Notes: generated from the sequence alone by a model not told the origin. Shown: positions 1 through 9,597, numbered from the stretch's first letter. The stretch is DNA of 37,776 nucleotides from Nemertoderma westbladi (GCA_032718475.1 JAUCBJ010002627.1:1-37776); one strand, 5' to 3'. A program made the numbers and translations.

Positions 1-2
1 AT

Positions 3-584
3 AGTAAACTTAACTTTAAAGAGCACATAGCTTACATATTGAAAAAGATTTCCAAATCTGCAGGAATATTTTATAGGCTTCGAAAAATCTTTCCACTTCA
101 TATCTTACGTATGTTGTTCTTTGCACTTATTCATCCATATATACAATATGCTATCGTTATCTGGGGTAGCACTTCATCCACGATGTTGAAACCCATACGA
201 GTCAAAGTAAATAAAGTTCTACGAGCAATTACCTTCAGTCACTGGCAATCATCATCGCTCCCGCTTTACCAACAACTAAATATCCTCCCCTTAGAACAGT
301 TATATAAATATGAGGTTTGTAAAGTAATGTTTGACGTATATAATAATATTTCCACTCCTCTGACACCGCTATTCCGTAAGGCATCTGAGATCCACTCCCA
401 CAACACACGCTTTGCAGCCAGTGGTCTATTTCATCCTCCTAAAGTCCGTCTGAAGGTTGCTGAGCAATCACTGTCTTTTCAAGGACCTCGACTTTGGAAC
501 AGTCTAGCAATCTCTTATAGGGAAATCAAGAGTAAACCTGTGTTTCTTAAACTTCTGAAGCATGAATTACTAAAATATGAATAA
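3..584 (+). CDS. LINE reverse transcriptase, C-terminal part (CR1/L2-like), cut by window edge
   Basis: The reading frame is open from the left window edge, so the true start lies outside; it ends at a stop at 582-584. What remains is the region after the RT palm in non-LTR retrotransposons of the CR1/L2/Daphne group. It has the KISKSAGIFYRLRKIFP helix, a LIHPYIQYAIVIWG block, HSHNTR, and a terminal WNSL block followed by a Lys/Leu-rich tail. The frame has no internal stop, so the copy is fairly young or under recent constraint. Low-complexity TG/TA sequence starts about 50 bp after the stop, as is usual at LINE 3' ends. No endonuclease or catalytic RT motif is visible. The LINE assignment is confident; the clade is inferred. 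Confidence 0.8.
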   Translation, partial: SKLNFKEHIAYILKKISKSAGIFYRLRKIFPLHILRMLFFALIHPYIQYAIVIWGSTSSTMLKPIRVKVNKVLRAITFSHWQSSSLPLYQQLNILPLEQLYKYEVCKVMFDVYNNISTPLTPLFRKASEIHSHNTRFAASGLFHPPKVRLKVAEQSLSFQGPRLWNSLAISYREIKSKPVFLKLLKHELLKYE

Positions 585-626
585 TAGCAACTACGGTATA
601 ACTGTACGCCTAACTAAATTGTATGC

Positions 627-2016
627 ATGACGCAAAATATATTATTTATATATATATGTGTGTGTGGGTATATATGTATGTGTGTGTATATATATTGTAT
701 ATATACATGTGTGTATGTGTATATGTGTGTCGATTGTAATTCATTTATATATCATATCATTTGTGTATGTATGAATGTTATATTGGTGTATATATATGTG
801 TATGCGTGTATATTTAATTGCCCCTAGTTGAGTGTATTTCTAACATTTAGAATTTGGGTAATGTTTTCACCCGGGCGCGGGGTCACGTATATATTTATTA
901 TTATTAAATATTATTAAAAAAGAATAATATAGAAATATTAAAATAATATTATTTTTTATTATATTAGTATTATTATTATTACTGTATATAAATCGTATGT
1001 TGTAATAGAGGTGTACGTGCGTGTTTCGTAATATTCATACATAGCTATATTTATTATCTGAGTGAGTCTAGCTATGTAGGAATATATAAACAGTGCATGT
1101 ACGTATATCCGTGTCTTTAAGTTACCTAACCACCATATCATTGGTTAATGCTATAATGATTCCACCCGGGCGCGGGGACACGTATATATTTATTATGTAT
1201 ATAATTGTATGTCGAATTGGATGGATAAGTGCGCGTTTGTAATATATACTTAATATATGAATGAGTTGAATATATATAACTGTGTGTATGTATATATATA
1301 TATATATTTGTGTGTGTCTTCACGTTACCTAAGTACCATGTCACTTGTAAATGTTTCCACCCGGGCGCGGGGTCACGTATATTATTGTATAAAGACTCAT
1401 GAAGGTGCCTTAGAGTAACCTACCAATCATGTCATTGGTTATGTTTACATCTGAGCACGGGTGCATATATATTTAACATATATATATTATTGTGTGTTAG
1501 GTTGATGTGACTGTGTGTGTGGATATAATGGTGTATATATGCACATATAGCATGATTGAATATAACTATATGGGAATAAATTATTAAATAGTGAATACTT
1601 TACACATATATCCGTTCACTCGTGGATACTTTGGAAGGAAGGTGACTACAGGTCATCTAACAGCCACGGCACTGGTCAATGTTTCCACCCGGGCGCGGGG
1701 TCACGTATATATTTATTACATATAGGCCACGTAATAGCCACGTGGATGGTTAATGTTTCTGCTCGGGCGCGGGGTCACCTATATATCATTATGTATATTA
1801 AAATAAAACATATATATATTCAGTCAATGTGTGTGTGTGTGTGTGTGTGTATGCATGTGTGTATGTGTATATATATATATATATATACTATCAAAATGTA
1901 TAGATACCCAATCAAGATATTATCAATCTATATGTATAAATTCGTGTATGTGTGTGCTGGTGTATATATATATGTGTATGTGTGTGTGTGTATGTATGTG
2001 TATATATATATATATA

Positions 2017-2047
<31 letters not shown>

Positions 2048-2110
2048 GTATATGTGTGCATGTTCAATCAAGATATGTATATGTGTTCAATCAGGATATA
2101 TATTAATATA
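627..2110. repeat. TG/TA low-complexity block with a dispersed GC-rich motif
   Basis: This stretch has no gene. It is dominated by (TG)n and (TA)n microsatellites, densest at 1826-2060. A motif with core CCCGGGCGCGGGGTCACGTA recurs near 870, 1165, 1358, 1688 and 1763, with a decayed copy near 1450. Several copies are preceded by a CATGTCATTGGTTAATG-like segment. The spacing is irregular (about 75-300 bp), so this is a degenerate satellite rather than a clean tandem array. The open frames here only encode Cys/Val or Tyr/Ile runs from the microsatellites. Confidence 0.75.
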
Positions 2111-2990
2111 TACAAACATCTATTCGTAGGTCCATGTAGAAGTTGGCTTAGACCACATAAATGAAATGAACTGTATTGTGTTTTAATTGTAATCGTTGTC
2201 CTATCAATACCAGTATTTGCACCACCCCCCTAGATGTACCCCTTTCAAATCGCGTGATACCTTGACCTTGGTGACACATTGACAAGATATATATTAATAA
2301 CTATAAAATATAAATCTCAGTGATCTACTACTTTAACTCACTTCCATCTACGCCATTACAACTTATACTAAATCTAAATCTTATTCAAAAGGCTAATATA
2401 TGGCTCTACCCTATCACCGCTTACTATTTTCTAACACTTACTACACTTACTACATTCTACTCTATTACACTTACCCCCCCCCCCCCCCCCCCCCCCAACC
2501 CCACAACCGATATTACTTCAAGCCATGTACCTTTTCTGGTGAGCAGCCGTCCACTAGCTACGCTATTTGGCTGCCCTCCAAACCCATTCGAATTTCTCCT
2601 TAAAAAAGTGCACTTATTATCATGTAAATGCATATATACTGTATTATATTTATATATTGAAGTAACATGTGCATATATCTATAAATTATCATATGGGTTA
2701 AAATATACATTGATTGATTGATTGATTGATCCCCCCTTTCTGCCATACCGGTTATGGTTACCATGTTGATCGTGTTATGATTCAAAGACTAGATTGTTTT
2801 GGTTCTTTCACTGCATCGGTGCCTACTGCTACCGGTACTACAGTACACAACGATGTTATATTTATGTACAGTACTGTATGTAAAGGTATGTGTTAGGCTT
2901 ATTACCAACCCTGAGGACAGCTGATGAGGTCTGAGGCATCGCTTTAATATCCTTATAATCCTGAAATAATTCTAACTTTAATTATTATTA
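2111..2990. other. Non-coding stretch with a 23-C tract and ATTG tetranucleotide repeat
   Basis: No supported gene. It contains a run of 23 C at 2474-2496, a short (ATTG)n repeat near 2708-2728 and AT-rich filler. Short frames through the C tract encode Pro runs and are not credible. Confidence 0.6.
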
Positions 2991-3180
2991 ATGAGTTCGA
3001 TTATTCGCACCTGTAAGATTTCTCAGGAACAATATGTCATTCCCCCAAATCGCTCAACCACGGCCATCTCAACGTACAGTATAATCCGTAGATTGCGACG
3101 ATATACCGGTAGGCGGATAAATTCGCACTCTTCGTCAACTTCCGAAAGGCTTTCAAGGAATGATTACCTCAGACCATCTA
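2991..3180 (+). pseudogene. Decayed LINE reverse-transcriptase fragment
   Basis: One frame carries PPNRSTTAIS and IIRRLRRYTG, resembling the block before the first catalytic motif of RTE-like LINE reverse transcriptases. About 25 codons further on, another frame (from 3119) carries FALFVNFRKAF, resembling the FVDFxKAFD block with the catalytic Asp changed to Asn. The frame change between them and the Asp loss mark this as a dead remnant. No endonuclease or 3' end is recognisable. Confidence 0.5.
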
Positions 3181-3896
3181 TCTACAGTAATTGTATTTCA
3201 CAACATCCAATCTTACCGCATCTCACCATGTATTAAGAGTTATATCCGACTTACAGTATTATAAATTCTTGGTCAAAATATCAACTGCACAAAATGTGAT
3301 TTTGGCGTTCTGGTGATCTGTCTCCAAACCCAGCCTGTGTTTTACTATACATACAGTACAATATTATTAAGCGCAAAGAGAATAAAGAATAGTTTCTAAA
3401 AACAACCCAGATGGTCCAACTGTATATTCCATTCCATAATTTAACATAATGTAATACAGTACAAACTATTTATTACTTGGGAAAAAAGTATACTGTAACC
3501 TTTTTCACTATTATCGTGGTATATTATTTACCGTGAGTTAATAATGGGTTGAGATAATATTTAAAAGAATGTTCTACTTTTTTTCCATATACTAATATAC
3601 TGTTTGTACTAATAATACGTAATTGTATTATTTAATTCGTACTTTTTCGATGCTTAATTATTTAATAAAAGATAGAAGAAAATATGTTACTAAATAGATT
3701 GAATATTTATTAATATTTAAACGCATTTTTTGGATCCACCGCCCCATTGCTCTAGCTAGGTACATAAAAACACCCGGCTTGGTCAAATCGCTGGAAGGTG
3801 ATGCTTTTCACAAAATAGTGTCAAACAAATTGCCCTGCACTGTATTATCGATACTTCCTATTTGCATATGTTTATTATTCGCCTATTGTTTTTCAG
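3181..3896. other. AT-rich non-coding DNA, possible intron of the exon at 3897
   Basis: No gene is seen. The last 20 bases are pyrimidine-rich and end in TTTTTCAG at 3889-3896, a good match to a 3' splice site. The upstream AT-rich DNA could therefore be intronic if 3897-4100 is a real exon. Confidence 0.4.
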
Positions 3897-4100
3897 CACT
3901 TCAGTAAGTTTTCATCAAGCCAACCATGGTTGAATGATCTACTCGATCGCAATTCTATAGAAGACAGCGACGTAGCTGACGATGGTGTGAAAGCGGGTGG
4001 TTTCTCGAAGCGACGAATGGTCTGTCCGGACGACCCTCATCTCGCGTGCTTCATCACAAAGCGCTCAGTCAGATCCGCTGAAAAAAATATTAATGAGTGA
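3897..4100 (+). CDS. Candidate terminal exon of a host gene, secreted peptide precursor-like
   Basis: A 67-codon open segment follows a strong 3' splice site (TTTTTCAG, AG at 3895-3896) and ends with TGA at 4098-4100. It is much more CpG- and codon-like than the AT-rich DNA around it. The encoded tail is acidic and then reads FSKRR, MVCPDDPHLACFIT, KR, SVRSAEKNINE. That is a short segment with two cysteines (seven residues between them) bracketed by dibasic sites, the layout of a neuropeptide or peptide-hormone precursor in which convertases cut at KRR and KR. No Gly precedes the second dibasic site, so C-terminal amidation is not predicted. An ATTAAA lies about 45 bp after the stop. Upstream exons and a signal peptide are not in view, and no known family is recognised. 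The exon call is an inference. Confidence 0.4.
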   Translation, partial: HFSKFSSSQPWLNDLLDRNSIEDSDVADDGVKAGGFSKRRMVCPDDPHLACFITKRSVRSAEKNINE

Positions 4101-4326
4101 CAATTGTACAACTTTCAGATATTATTTGTTTGAAGTAGAATTGTATTAAATATGACGATTTGTTTATTTTAAGCATAATAAGTTATTTAAAATGTAAAAT
4201 TATTTTAAATAATATAATTAATGTGGAACCAGTAGCCATATCTGTATCGGACAAATTCGATGTAAATCGCATCATTTATCCCCCATTGAGAGATATCCAG
4301 ACAATAATTTGGCCGTTATAAAATTA

Positions 4327-4470
4327 TACTGTTATATCTTTGTTGACTTCTTCACGGCCTTTGATTCAGTCTATCACTCATAAATGTTCAGCATACTTTC
4401 ATTATATGGGATTCCTGAGGAAATTATTGAATCAATAAGATCAGTACATAACGATGGTTCATACTTTTTT
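4327..4470 (+). pseudogene. Second decayed LINE reverse-transcriptase fragment
   Basis: In one frame the segment reads YIFVDFFTAFDSVYHS, stop (TAA 4381-4383), then MFSILSLYGIPEEIIESIR. This matches the FVDFxKAFDSVxxxxMxxILxxYGIP pattern of RTE-like LINE RT, around the first catalytic Asp. An in-frame stop and loss of similarity after about 4470 mark it as dead. The downstream 29-bp segment at 4500-4528 is repeated at 8092-8120. The copy is separate from the fragment at 2991 because the same motif is present in both. Confidence 0.6.
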
Positions 4471-4499
4471 GTGCCTACTTTAATGTTGATAGTGATACT

Positions 4500-4528
4500 A
4501 CTACTACTAGGATCGGCATGCTGCATTG
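4500..4528. repeat. 29-bp exact repeat, copy 1 (copy 2 at 8092-8120)
   Basis: The segment begins ACTACTACTAGGATCG and ends GCTGCATTG. It is identical to 8092-8120 in the same orientation, while the flanks differ. It may be the end of a small repeat family; no target duplication was found. Confidence 0.6.
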
Positions 4529-4529
4529 C

Positions 4530-5432
4530 AGCTGCATTTTTAAGTGATACAGATCCATTCAAAGAGTCATCAAGGGTGACCACTTGCACAATTCTTATTC
4601 ATACAGTAGTTGTGGTTGTGTATGTCCTTCGCATGTCCCTTATACCACCATAAGTTATGATGAACTGAACCCCCTACTGGCCCCCAGAATTCGAGGAAAT
4701 CAAGCCAAGCACTTTCAGAATCTTGTTAACTCCAAGATGACCAATATTTTGACTGTTAACTTCGACAGTCCTCAGGAAATTTCTGAACGTAAAAGCAATT
4801 AACGTTTAAGGATGGAGTGCTTGAGCATGCGGTTCACTTCCATTAACTGGAATCTCATGGATCTGAAAGTGAAAGTTAACTGTGTCAAATACAATGCGCA
4901 CATCTCCAACCAGCACTATACTGTATAACATTCGAGGTGTCTCATTGGTCAGGGTCACCCCAGCTTGATGCTTGAACAGAGCCGCCTCCACGTCGCAGGA
5001 CGTCTGAGGAGACGCATGAGCACAATGTTGTGTTTTGGCAGCATCATGGCGTAAATGTACAGTTTGGTCCTGCTGACGAAATAGTGCCCAGCGAGCTTCA
5101 GACGGCTGCTTTGATTTCCGCTGCTGCTCGGAAAAGGCAACACAGCTCATCCAGATTCTGGAAGGCAGACAAGGCCTTTCCCTCTGATATTTAATCTTCT
5201 AGTTATGAATGATTTCCATTCACGGTGTTTGTTTGGTTATACAGTATGTGTGGTATAGGCCTATACTTTTATGCTGCAGTCTTTGTCACTTCTATTACTC
5301 AGGACTGTCAGTTGATAAGAGGATAAGAATAGGAATCGTACTGAATCGTCATTGGCTCTACCGACTACAATAAATTCACGAAATGGAAAACCTTCGGAAG
5401 CTGAACACTTCTGCTCTCTTGAAAAGCCTTCT
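4530..5432. other. No recognised gene; weak coding remnant on the minus strand
   Basis: The only notable feature is a 114-codon minus-strand open frame at 4806-5150 with ordinary composition, partly overlapped by another minus frame. Neither product resembles a family I recognise, and no start context or splice site supports them. It may be an old coding or transposon fragment. The rest is unstructured. Confidence 0.25.
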
Positions 5433-5440
5433 AAGTTATC

Positions 5441-5607
5441 CAAGGGCGGTTCTAGGATTTTGCTTGGGGGGAGGGGGGGGGGGGGGGGGGGGGGGTGCGT
5501 AATATTTAATTTGCTGAGGTCAATTTTTCGGACTTGCAAATGGCTCCACGCAAGCAGATGCCCCCCCCCCCCCCCCCCCCCCCTTTCCCCCCTAGAAACC
5601 GCCACTG
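5441..5607. mobile_element. hAT-like MITE with 8-bp target-site duplication
   Basis: The left end CAAGGGCGGTTCTAGG and the inverted right end CAGTGGCGGTTTCTAGG form imperfect terminal inverted repeats of the CAGNGGCGG type common in hAT elements. Each end is flanked by AAGTTATC (5433-5440 and 5608-5615), a perfect 8-bp duplication, the length hAT transposases produce. Just inside the ends are a 23-G run (5473-5495) and a 23-C run (5561-5583), so the whole 167 bp could fold back on itself. There is no coding capacity, so it depends on a transposase encoded elsewhere. Confidence 0.85.
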
Positions 5608-5730
5608 AAGTTATCATAACATTTCCACCACTAGACCACCAGCATATATCTTATTCTTCATGCTGTATTATTTAAATTTAAATCCATGAAACAGAACGTC
5701 GGTAAATACTGTACCATATATACGGGGGGA

Positions 5731-5850
5731 CTCACCGAACCCGGGATGATCACAGGGGGGCCTGCTGAACCCAGGACAACAACGAGAAGACGCATCGAAC
5801 CAGGGAAAACCACAAGGGGACACATCGAATCCAGGACGACCATGAGGTCA
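5731..5850. repeat. 30-bp minisatellite, four units
   Basis: Four consecutive 30-bp units (5731, 5761, 5791, 5821) share a core like TCGAACCCAGGACGACCA. In the minus-strand frame this gives a 10-residue repeat ending in Pro. The open frame is a by-product of the unit being a multiple of three, and there is no sign of a gene. A run of 21 C (5860-5880) follows directly. Confidence 0.8.
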
Positions 5851-5880
5851 TAAATGACACCCCCCCCCCCCCCCCCCCCC

Positions 5881-6479
5881 ACAAAGCCAAAAAATAGTGT
5901 TGTTAATTGTCTAGTAGCCGAATCATATAGAGGTACAGTAGTAGGTCTACTTATTGTAGTACAATACAGCAATTAAAAGATAAATCATAGACCGGTAGCT
6001 ATGAGTCTGCAGTTTCAGACTTTAGACATAGCCATATAGAATCTGGCAGTCAGGCTGAACAGGTGACAGAAACTGATGGATTATATAAAAAACTTCAAAG
6101 TCAAGCTCTCTATCCAGCATGCAATTACATGCACACTTAGCGGTAAATCATGTCTGAAATCCCCATAAGATGTGAACTAATCGACAGCTTATCTCTCTCC
6201 AATCCTTTCTTATAAGTACAAATAAAACAAATATGAAATAAATCAAATTAAGCTAATGAACTCAATCTGGCAAAATATGTGTGAAACCTAACTCAAATCA
6301 CAGAGCTATGCCCGACGCAGTGTGACGTGGATGTACGTTAAATTTCGAACTAATGTAGGCTTACTTCTATAGAACAGGTTACACAGTATTGTTCTTGGGA
6401 TTAATCAGCTGTTATTCGCGTCGATTTTCCATTGGATGACAATAATGAATTTGTAATGAATCGAAACGTGAAGTGAAGT
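5881..6479. other. Non-coding, no recognised content
   Basis: No gene, RNA or clear repeat was found. The sequence is AT-rich and unstructured up to the tRNA-like repeat that begins near 6480. Confidence 0.5.
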
Positions 6480-6706
6480 CGGCAATGACGTCCAGGTGGG
6501 ATCGAACTGGTGACCTCCGGGTTGGAAGTCTGACACTCGAACCATTCAGCCAGCGGCTCAGGTAAAAGATAGACCTGGAAAACTGGAAATACTATCTGAT
6601 ACTTTGTATGTCCGCAATTTACCCCCTCATGGCCTCCCATCTGTCAATACCATCATATGCTGCCACTGTGCTCAACCCTACCGTAGTACTTAGCCGTCTT
6701 TAACCC
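6480..6706 (-). repeat. tRNA-related repeat (SINE-like), copy A
   Basis: Read on the minus strand, a B-box-like GGTCACCAGTTCGATCC (6499-6515) follows an A-box-like CTGGCTGAATGGTTCGAGTG (6534-6553) at tRNA-like spacing. This tRNA-like segment is preceded by about 150 bp that is also present, in the opposite orientation, at 6951-7100. Similarity to copy B ends just past the tRNA-like part. It looks like a tRNA-derived SINE or a composite repeat; no functional tRNA fold was established. Confidence 0.6.
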
Positions 6707-6950
6707 CTCGCTACACTGAAAGGGTAGTGTATATTAACCATGAACCATCACGGCCATAATGATTAATTAAACACTCTAACAACTAATTTAGGTAGGACAG
6801 TTACACCCATAGAGAATTGCGACCGATATATTTATAATTTATTATTGGATTTATGGTTGTATGAATGGTTTCATATTATTATTACGTTACATTATACGTT
6901 ATTACGGTATAACGCTATAACGCTATAACGTATACAGTACTGTATTACAA

Positions 6951-7180
6951 GATTAAAGACGGTAGGGTACTGCCGTATTTTAAGTACTGTAGGTTTAGCA
7001 CAGTGGCAGCATATGATAGTATTGACAGATGGGAGGCCATGAAAGGGTAAATTGCGGACATACAAGGTATCAGATAGTATTTCCAGGTCTATCTTTTACC
7101 TGAGCAGCTAGCTGAACGGTTAGAGCATCAGACTTCCATCCGGAGGTCACCAGTTGGATCCCACCTGTAGGTCATTGCCT
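6951..7180 (+). repeat. tRNA-related repeat (SINE-like), copy B, inverted relative to copy A
   Basis: The A-box-like CTAGCTGAACGGTTAGAGC (7108-7126) and B-box-like GGTCACCAGTTGGATCC (7145-7161) are in plus orientation. About 230 bp match copy A in inverted orientation with small indels. The spacer between the copies is about 245 bp, so the pair could form a long hairpin in a transcript. Confidence 0.6.
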
Positions 7181-7633
7181 ACTTTTCAAATGCTGTGCCC
7201 AACAAAAAAGTTATAATAATGTGAAACCACTCATTCACCAATAACACCAATAATAAACTACATATCTAATCCAATTACCAGGTTTTATTTAGCTGTACGG
7301 TTATTGCTACCCCAGTGAATTTAAAATTAAGATTGAATAAGCTCACATAGGCAATACTGTAGAACAGATTTCTTTCAAATTGTTGGATTTTAACTTTACA
7401 GAAGTGTACAGACTCCATATTGGGGCATAATAAATTATGACATAAAAATATTTTTTAATAAAAATGTCCCTTTAGGGGACTAAAGCGTAATAGGACATCC
7501 AGTCGGTAAAAAAAAAAAGAAATCTTCACCAATGAAAGCCATGATTTACAGTGTTCCAATATTCTAATATGGTGGTAGTGTAGGAGCACTGCGACGCCCT
7601 AAGTCGCCTTGCCACTACCTAACTAGATGATTA
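7181..7633. other. Non-coding spacer, no recognised content
   Basis: No gene or repeat is recognised. The segment is AT-rich and ends at the TA that flanks the TIR element. Confidence 0.5.
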
Positions 7634-8040
7634 AAGGCCCGTTTCCGCGCTGCTTTTTTATGTGAGGTATTCTGAGCTTTTTTTGAGCTGTTTTTCTAGC
7701 TTTTTTTCTAGCTTTTTTTTACTTTCAAGCTTTTTTTCAAACTTGATATGTCTTTTCTAACGTTCAGTTAAAATTAAGATGTAATATGAATGTTCTAGAA
7801 TTAGATAATTATGATATTCGCCCAGCTTTTTTTTGAGCTTTTTTTCTAGCTTTTTTTTTACTTTTTTTTAAGCTTTTTTTCAAGCTTTTTTTGAGCTTTT
7901 TTCAAGTTTTTTTTGGAGCTTTATTCTATATTTTAGGTTATAACATTCCAAAATTCTCAGATTCATCTTGAAGCAATTAATTTCTAGAAATTGTTTTAAC
8001 TAAAAAAAAGCTCAAAAAAATCTGCGCGGAAACGGACCTT
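7634..8040. mobile_element. 407-bp non-autonomous TIR element made of AGCT/T-run units
   Basis: The left end AAGGCCCGTTTCCGCGC and the inverted right end AAGGTCCGTTTCCGCGC are 17-bp terminal inverted repeats with one mismatch. TA flanks both sides (7632-7633 and 8041-8042), as expected for a Tc1/mariner-type TA duplication. A TTAA-type (piggyBac or Kolobok) insertion with one mutated end is an alternative. The interior is mostly repeats of AGCTTTTTTT with GAGC or CTAG linkers in two blocks. There is no transposase, so it is a MITE-like passenger. Confidence 0.75.
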
Positions 8041-8091
8041 TACAGTGTCAGTGTAGACTGCATGATCTAGGTTGACAGGTTGTTTAAATAT

Positions 8092-8120
8092 ACTACTACT
8101 AGGATCGGCATGCTGCATTG
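8092..8120. repeat. 29-bp exact repeat, copy 2 (copy 1 at 4500-4528)
   Basis: Identical in sequence and orientation to 4500-4528, with unrelated flanks. A small GGGAT/ATCCC hairpin lies just downstream. Confidence 0.6.
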
Positions 8121-8590
8121 TGACGGGATCCGAGAATCCCGACCAGGTTGTTTTATTTACGCGTCCCCGCCGTGTGTGAAAAGAGTTTGTTGTTAGATTG
8201 AGAGTTCTGATGTTGTTGATGGATATGTATAAATATAATAATAGAGTAAAGCATAAACACAGTTAACGGATTGTAGGATGTAAAATACCGGTAAAATAAT
8301 TGGTGATGATGGCGGCGATGACGGTAATAAAAGTCACCGTTCTGCCCTAACTGTACTGAGTAAACTAACTGAATGATATAAAACACCAACTGGTTATATT
8401 GCACTGTTGGCCTTGCTACCCAGATGATGCCTCTCCTATCCCCCCATTGGCTGATAACCTAATTCTCGCCTTTTGCTTCTGCGGGAGTGTTCCCCCCCCC
8501 CCCCCCCCGCTGCTGTTACTTTCCTTCTCCCCGGAGGCTTAACCTCTGACCCCCATTGTGTGCGGCCCTTTGGGGTTTGTCGTCCCCGTT
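8121..8590. other. Non-coding, includes 17-C tract
   Basis: No gene is supported. It contains a 17-C tract (8492-8508) and the approach to the stem-loop region. The open frames here are short, without domain similarity. Confidence 0.45.
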
Positions 8591-9174
8591 TATTGGGGGT
8601 GATACGAGGTTGGTTGGTAATCAACCTCGTACTCCCCAATATTGCTTAAAGGCACCGCTTTCCCAACTTTATGGGGTGGTTAGCGGAATTGAATTCGCTA
8701 ACACTCCCCCCCATGCTATCTTCCCGGTGAGAAGATAGCATCTACCTCTAGTGCGCTACAATTCCGCTGGAGCCCGATCTACTATCGGGTGTGGGGTGGA
8801 ATCATTTTCTTGGAGTCGGCTTTCCAGGCCACTCCCTCTGGGTATGATATTCGTTACCCTCTCTTGGTGCAACTTCGGCTATGTTGCACCAAAACATCTG
8901 GTGTCTCAGTGTCGGGCCGATTGTGTGTTTCCCTCACACAATTTTTGTTTCCCCGACACTCTCTTCACTCTAACTCCGCTCTAACCCTTACTCCAACTTC
9001 TCAACCGCTCAAGCTCTTACTCCTCCCCCCCCCCCCCACACACTTGAATTGCACTCCTCTCACTGTCCCTCATCCTGTCAAAACCTCATCTCCATTCTCC
9101 CCCCCGATTCCCATTCTCGCTTTCGTCCCTTACACACCTATCGGGCCCCACACATGAGCGCTCATGTCGGTGGG
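8591..9174. other. Train of dissimilar stem-loops, structured non-coding region
   Basis: Perfect stems occur one after another: TATTGGGG/CCCCAATA (8591/8641) enclosing ACGAGGTTG/CAACCTCGT; GTTAGCG/CGCTAAC (8679-8702); ATGCTATCTTC/GAAGATAGCAT (8713-8741, 7-nt loop); CCCGAT/ATCGGG (8773-8789); GGAGT/ACTCC (8812-8835); GGGTA/TACCC (8840-8859); TTGGTGCAAC/GTTGCACCAA (8864-8892); AGTGTCGGG/CCCGACACT (8908-8960) enclosing ATTGTGTG/CACACAAT; and the 16-bp palindrome ACATGAGCGCTCATGT (9152-9167) inside CCCAC/GTGGG. The stems are unrelated to each other, so this is not a tandem repeat. AGCGGAATTG (8682) and CAATTCCGCT (8759) give a competing pairing. The function is unknown; the region may be a structured part of the neighbouring retroelement's RNA. 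Confidence 0.6.
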
Positions 9175-9324
9175 AGCCGTCCAAGTCCCGTCCTGTCGCC
9201 CTATACAATTAATCCCCTGTCCCAGTAGCTAATTGGAAAAAGGTTGTGCTTGACTACGGTACATACTTTATAATATATATACGAATTACTTATATAAGTA
9301 TTATAAGACTATTATTATCATATA

Positions 9325-9597
9325 TTATATTATATGCTCGTCTACATAACGCGCTTCATTCTCTCTCGGCCTTTCTCGCCTGGTGACTTCTTCCAGTCGC
9401 TTCTCCTCAAATCTATCCACTTCCAACTTCTCCCACGTGATATGTGTATCCACCTCCCTGTCTACTAGATGCCGGCTGTTGTATTGCACCGACTCGCCCT
9501 TCAGCCCCGGGTGGTCTACCAGACCTTCGAAGGCCACCTTGAAGGCTCTTCTGTAGTTCGGAGGTGATCCTAATATTCTTAATTTTGTTTTAATTTT
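9325..9597 (-). CDS. Unrecognised open frame, hypothetical
   Basis: The frame ends at a stop at 9325 and remains open upstream past 9537 without an ATG. Its charged product includes PPNYRRAFKVAFEGLV and a Glu/Arg-rich helix-prone tail. Composition is better than chance in this AT-rich area, but no family is recognised and no splice site is convincing. It may be a piece of a transposon protein downstream of the BEL integrase. Confidence 0.2.
   Translation of the reverse strand, partial: KIKTKLRILGSPPNYRRAFKVAFEGLVDHPGLKGESVQYNSRHLVDREVDTHITWEKLEVDRFEEKRLEEVTRRERPRENEARYVDEHII

Noticed and set aside
627-2164. Several open frames rich in Cys/Val/Tyr/Ile
   Set aside because: They are translations of TG and TA microsatellites and have no other content.
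2925-2965. CTGATGAG considered as a hammerhead ribozyme core
   Set aside because: The required CGAAA part and closing stems are not present.
5261-5972. Open frames with Gly or Pro runs on both strands
   Set aside because: They run through poly-G/poly-C tracts of a MITE and a 30-bp minisatellite; the non-repeat parts have no similarity or start context.
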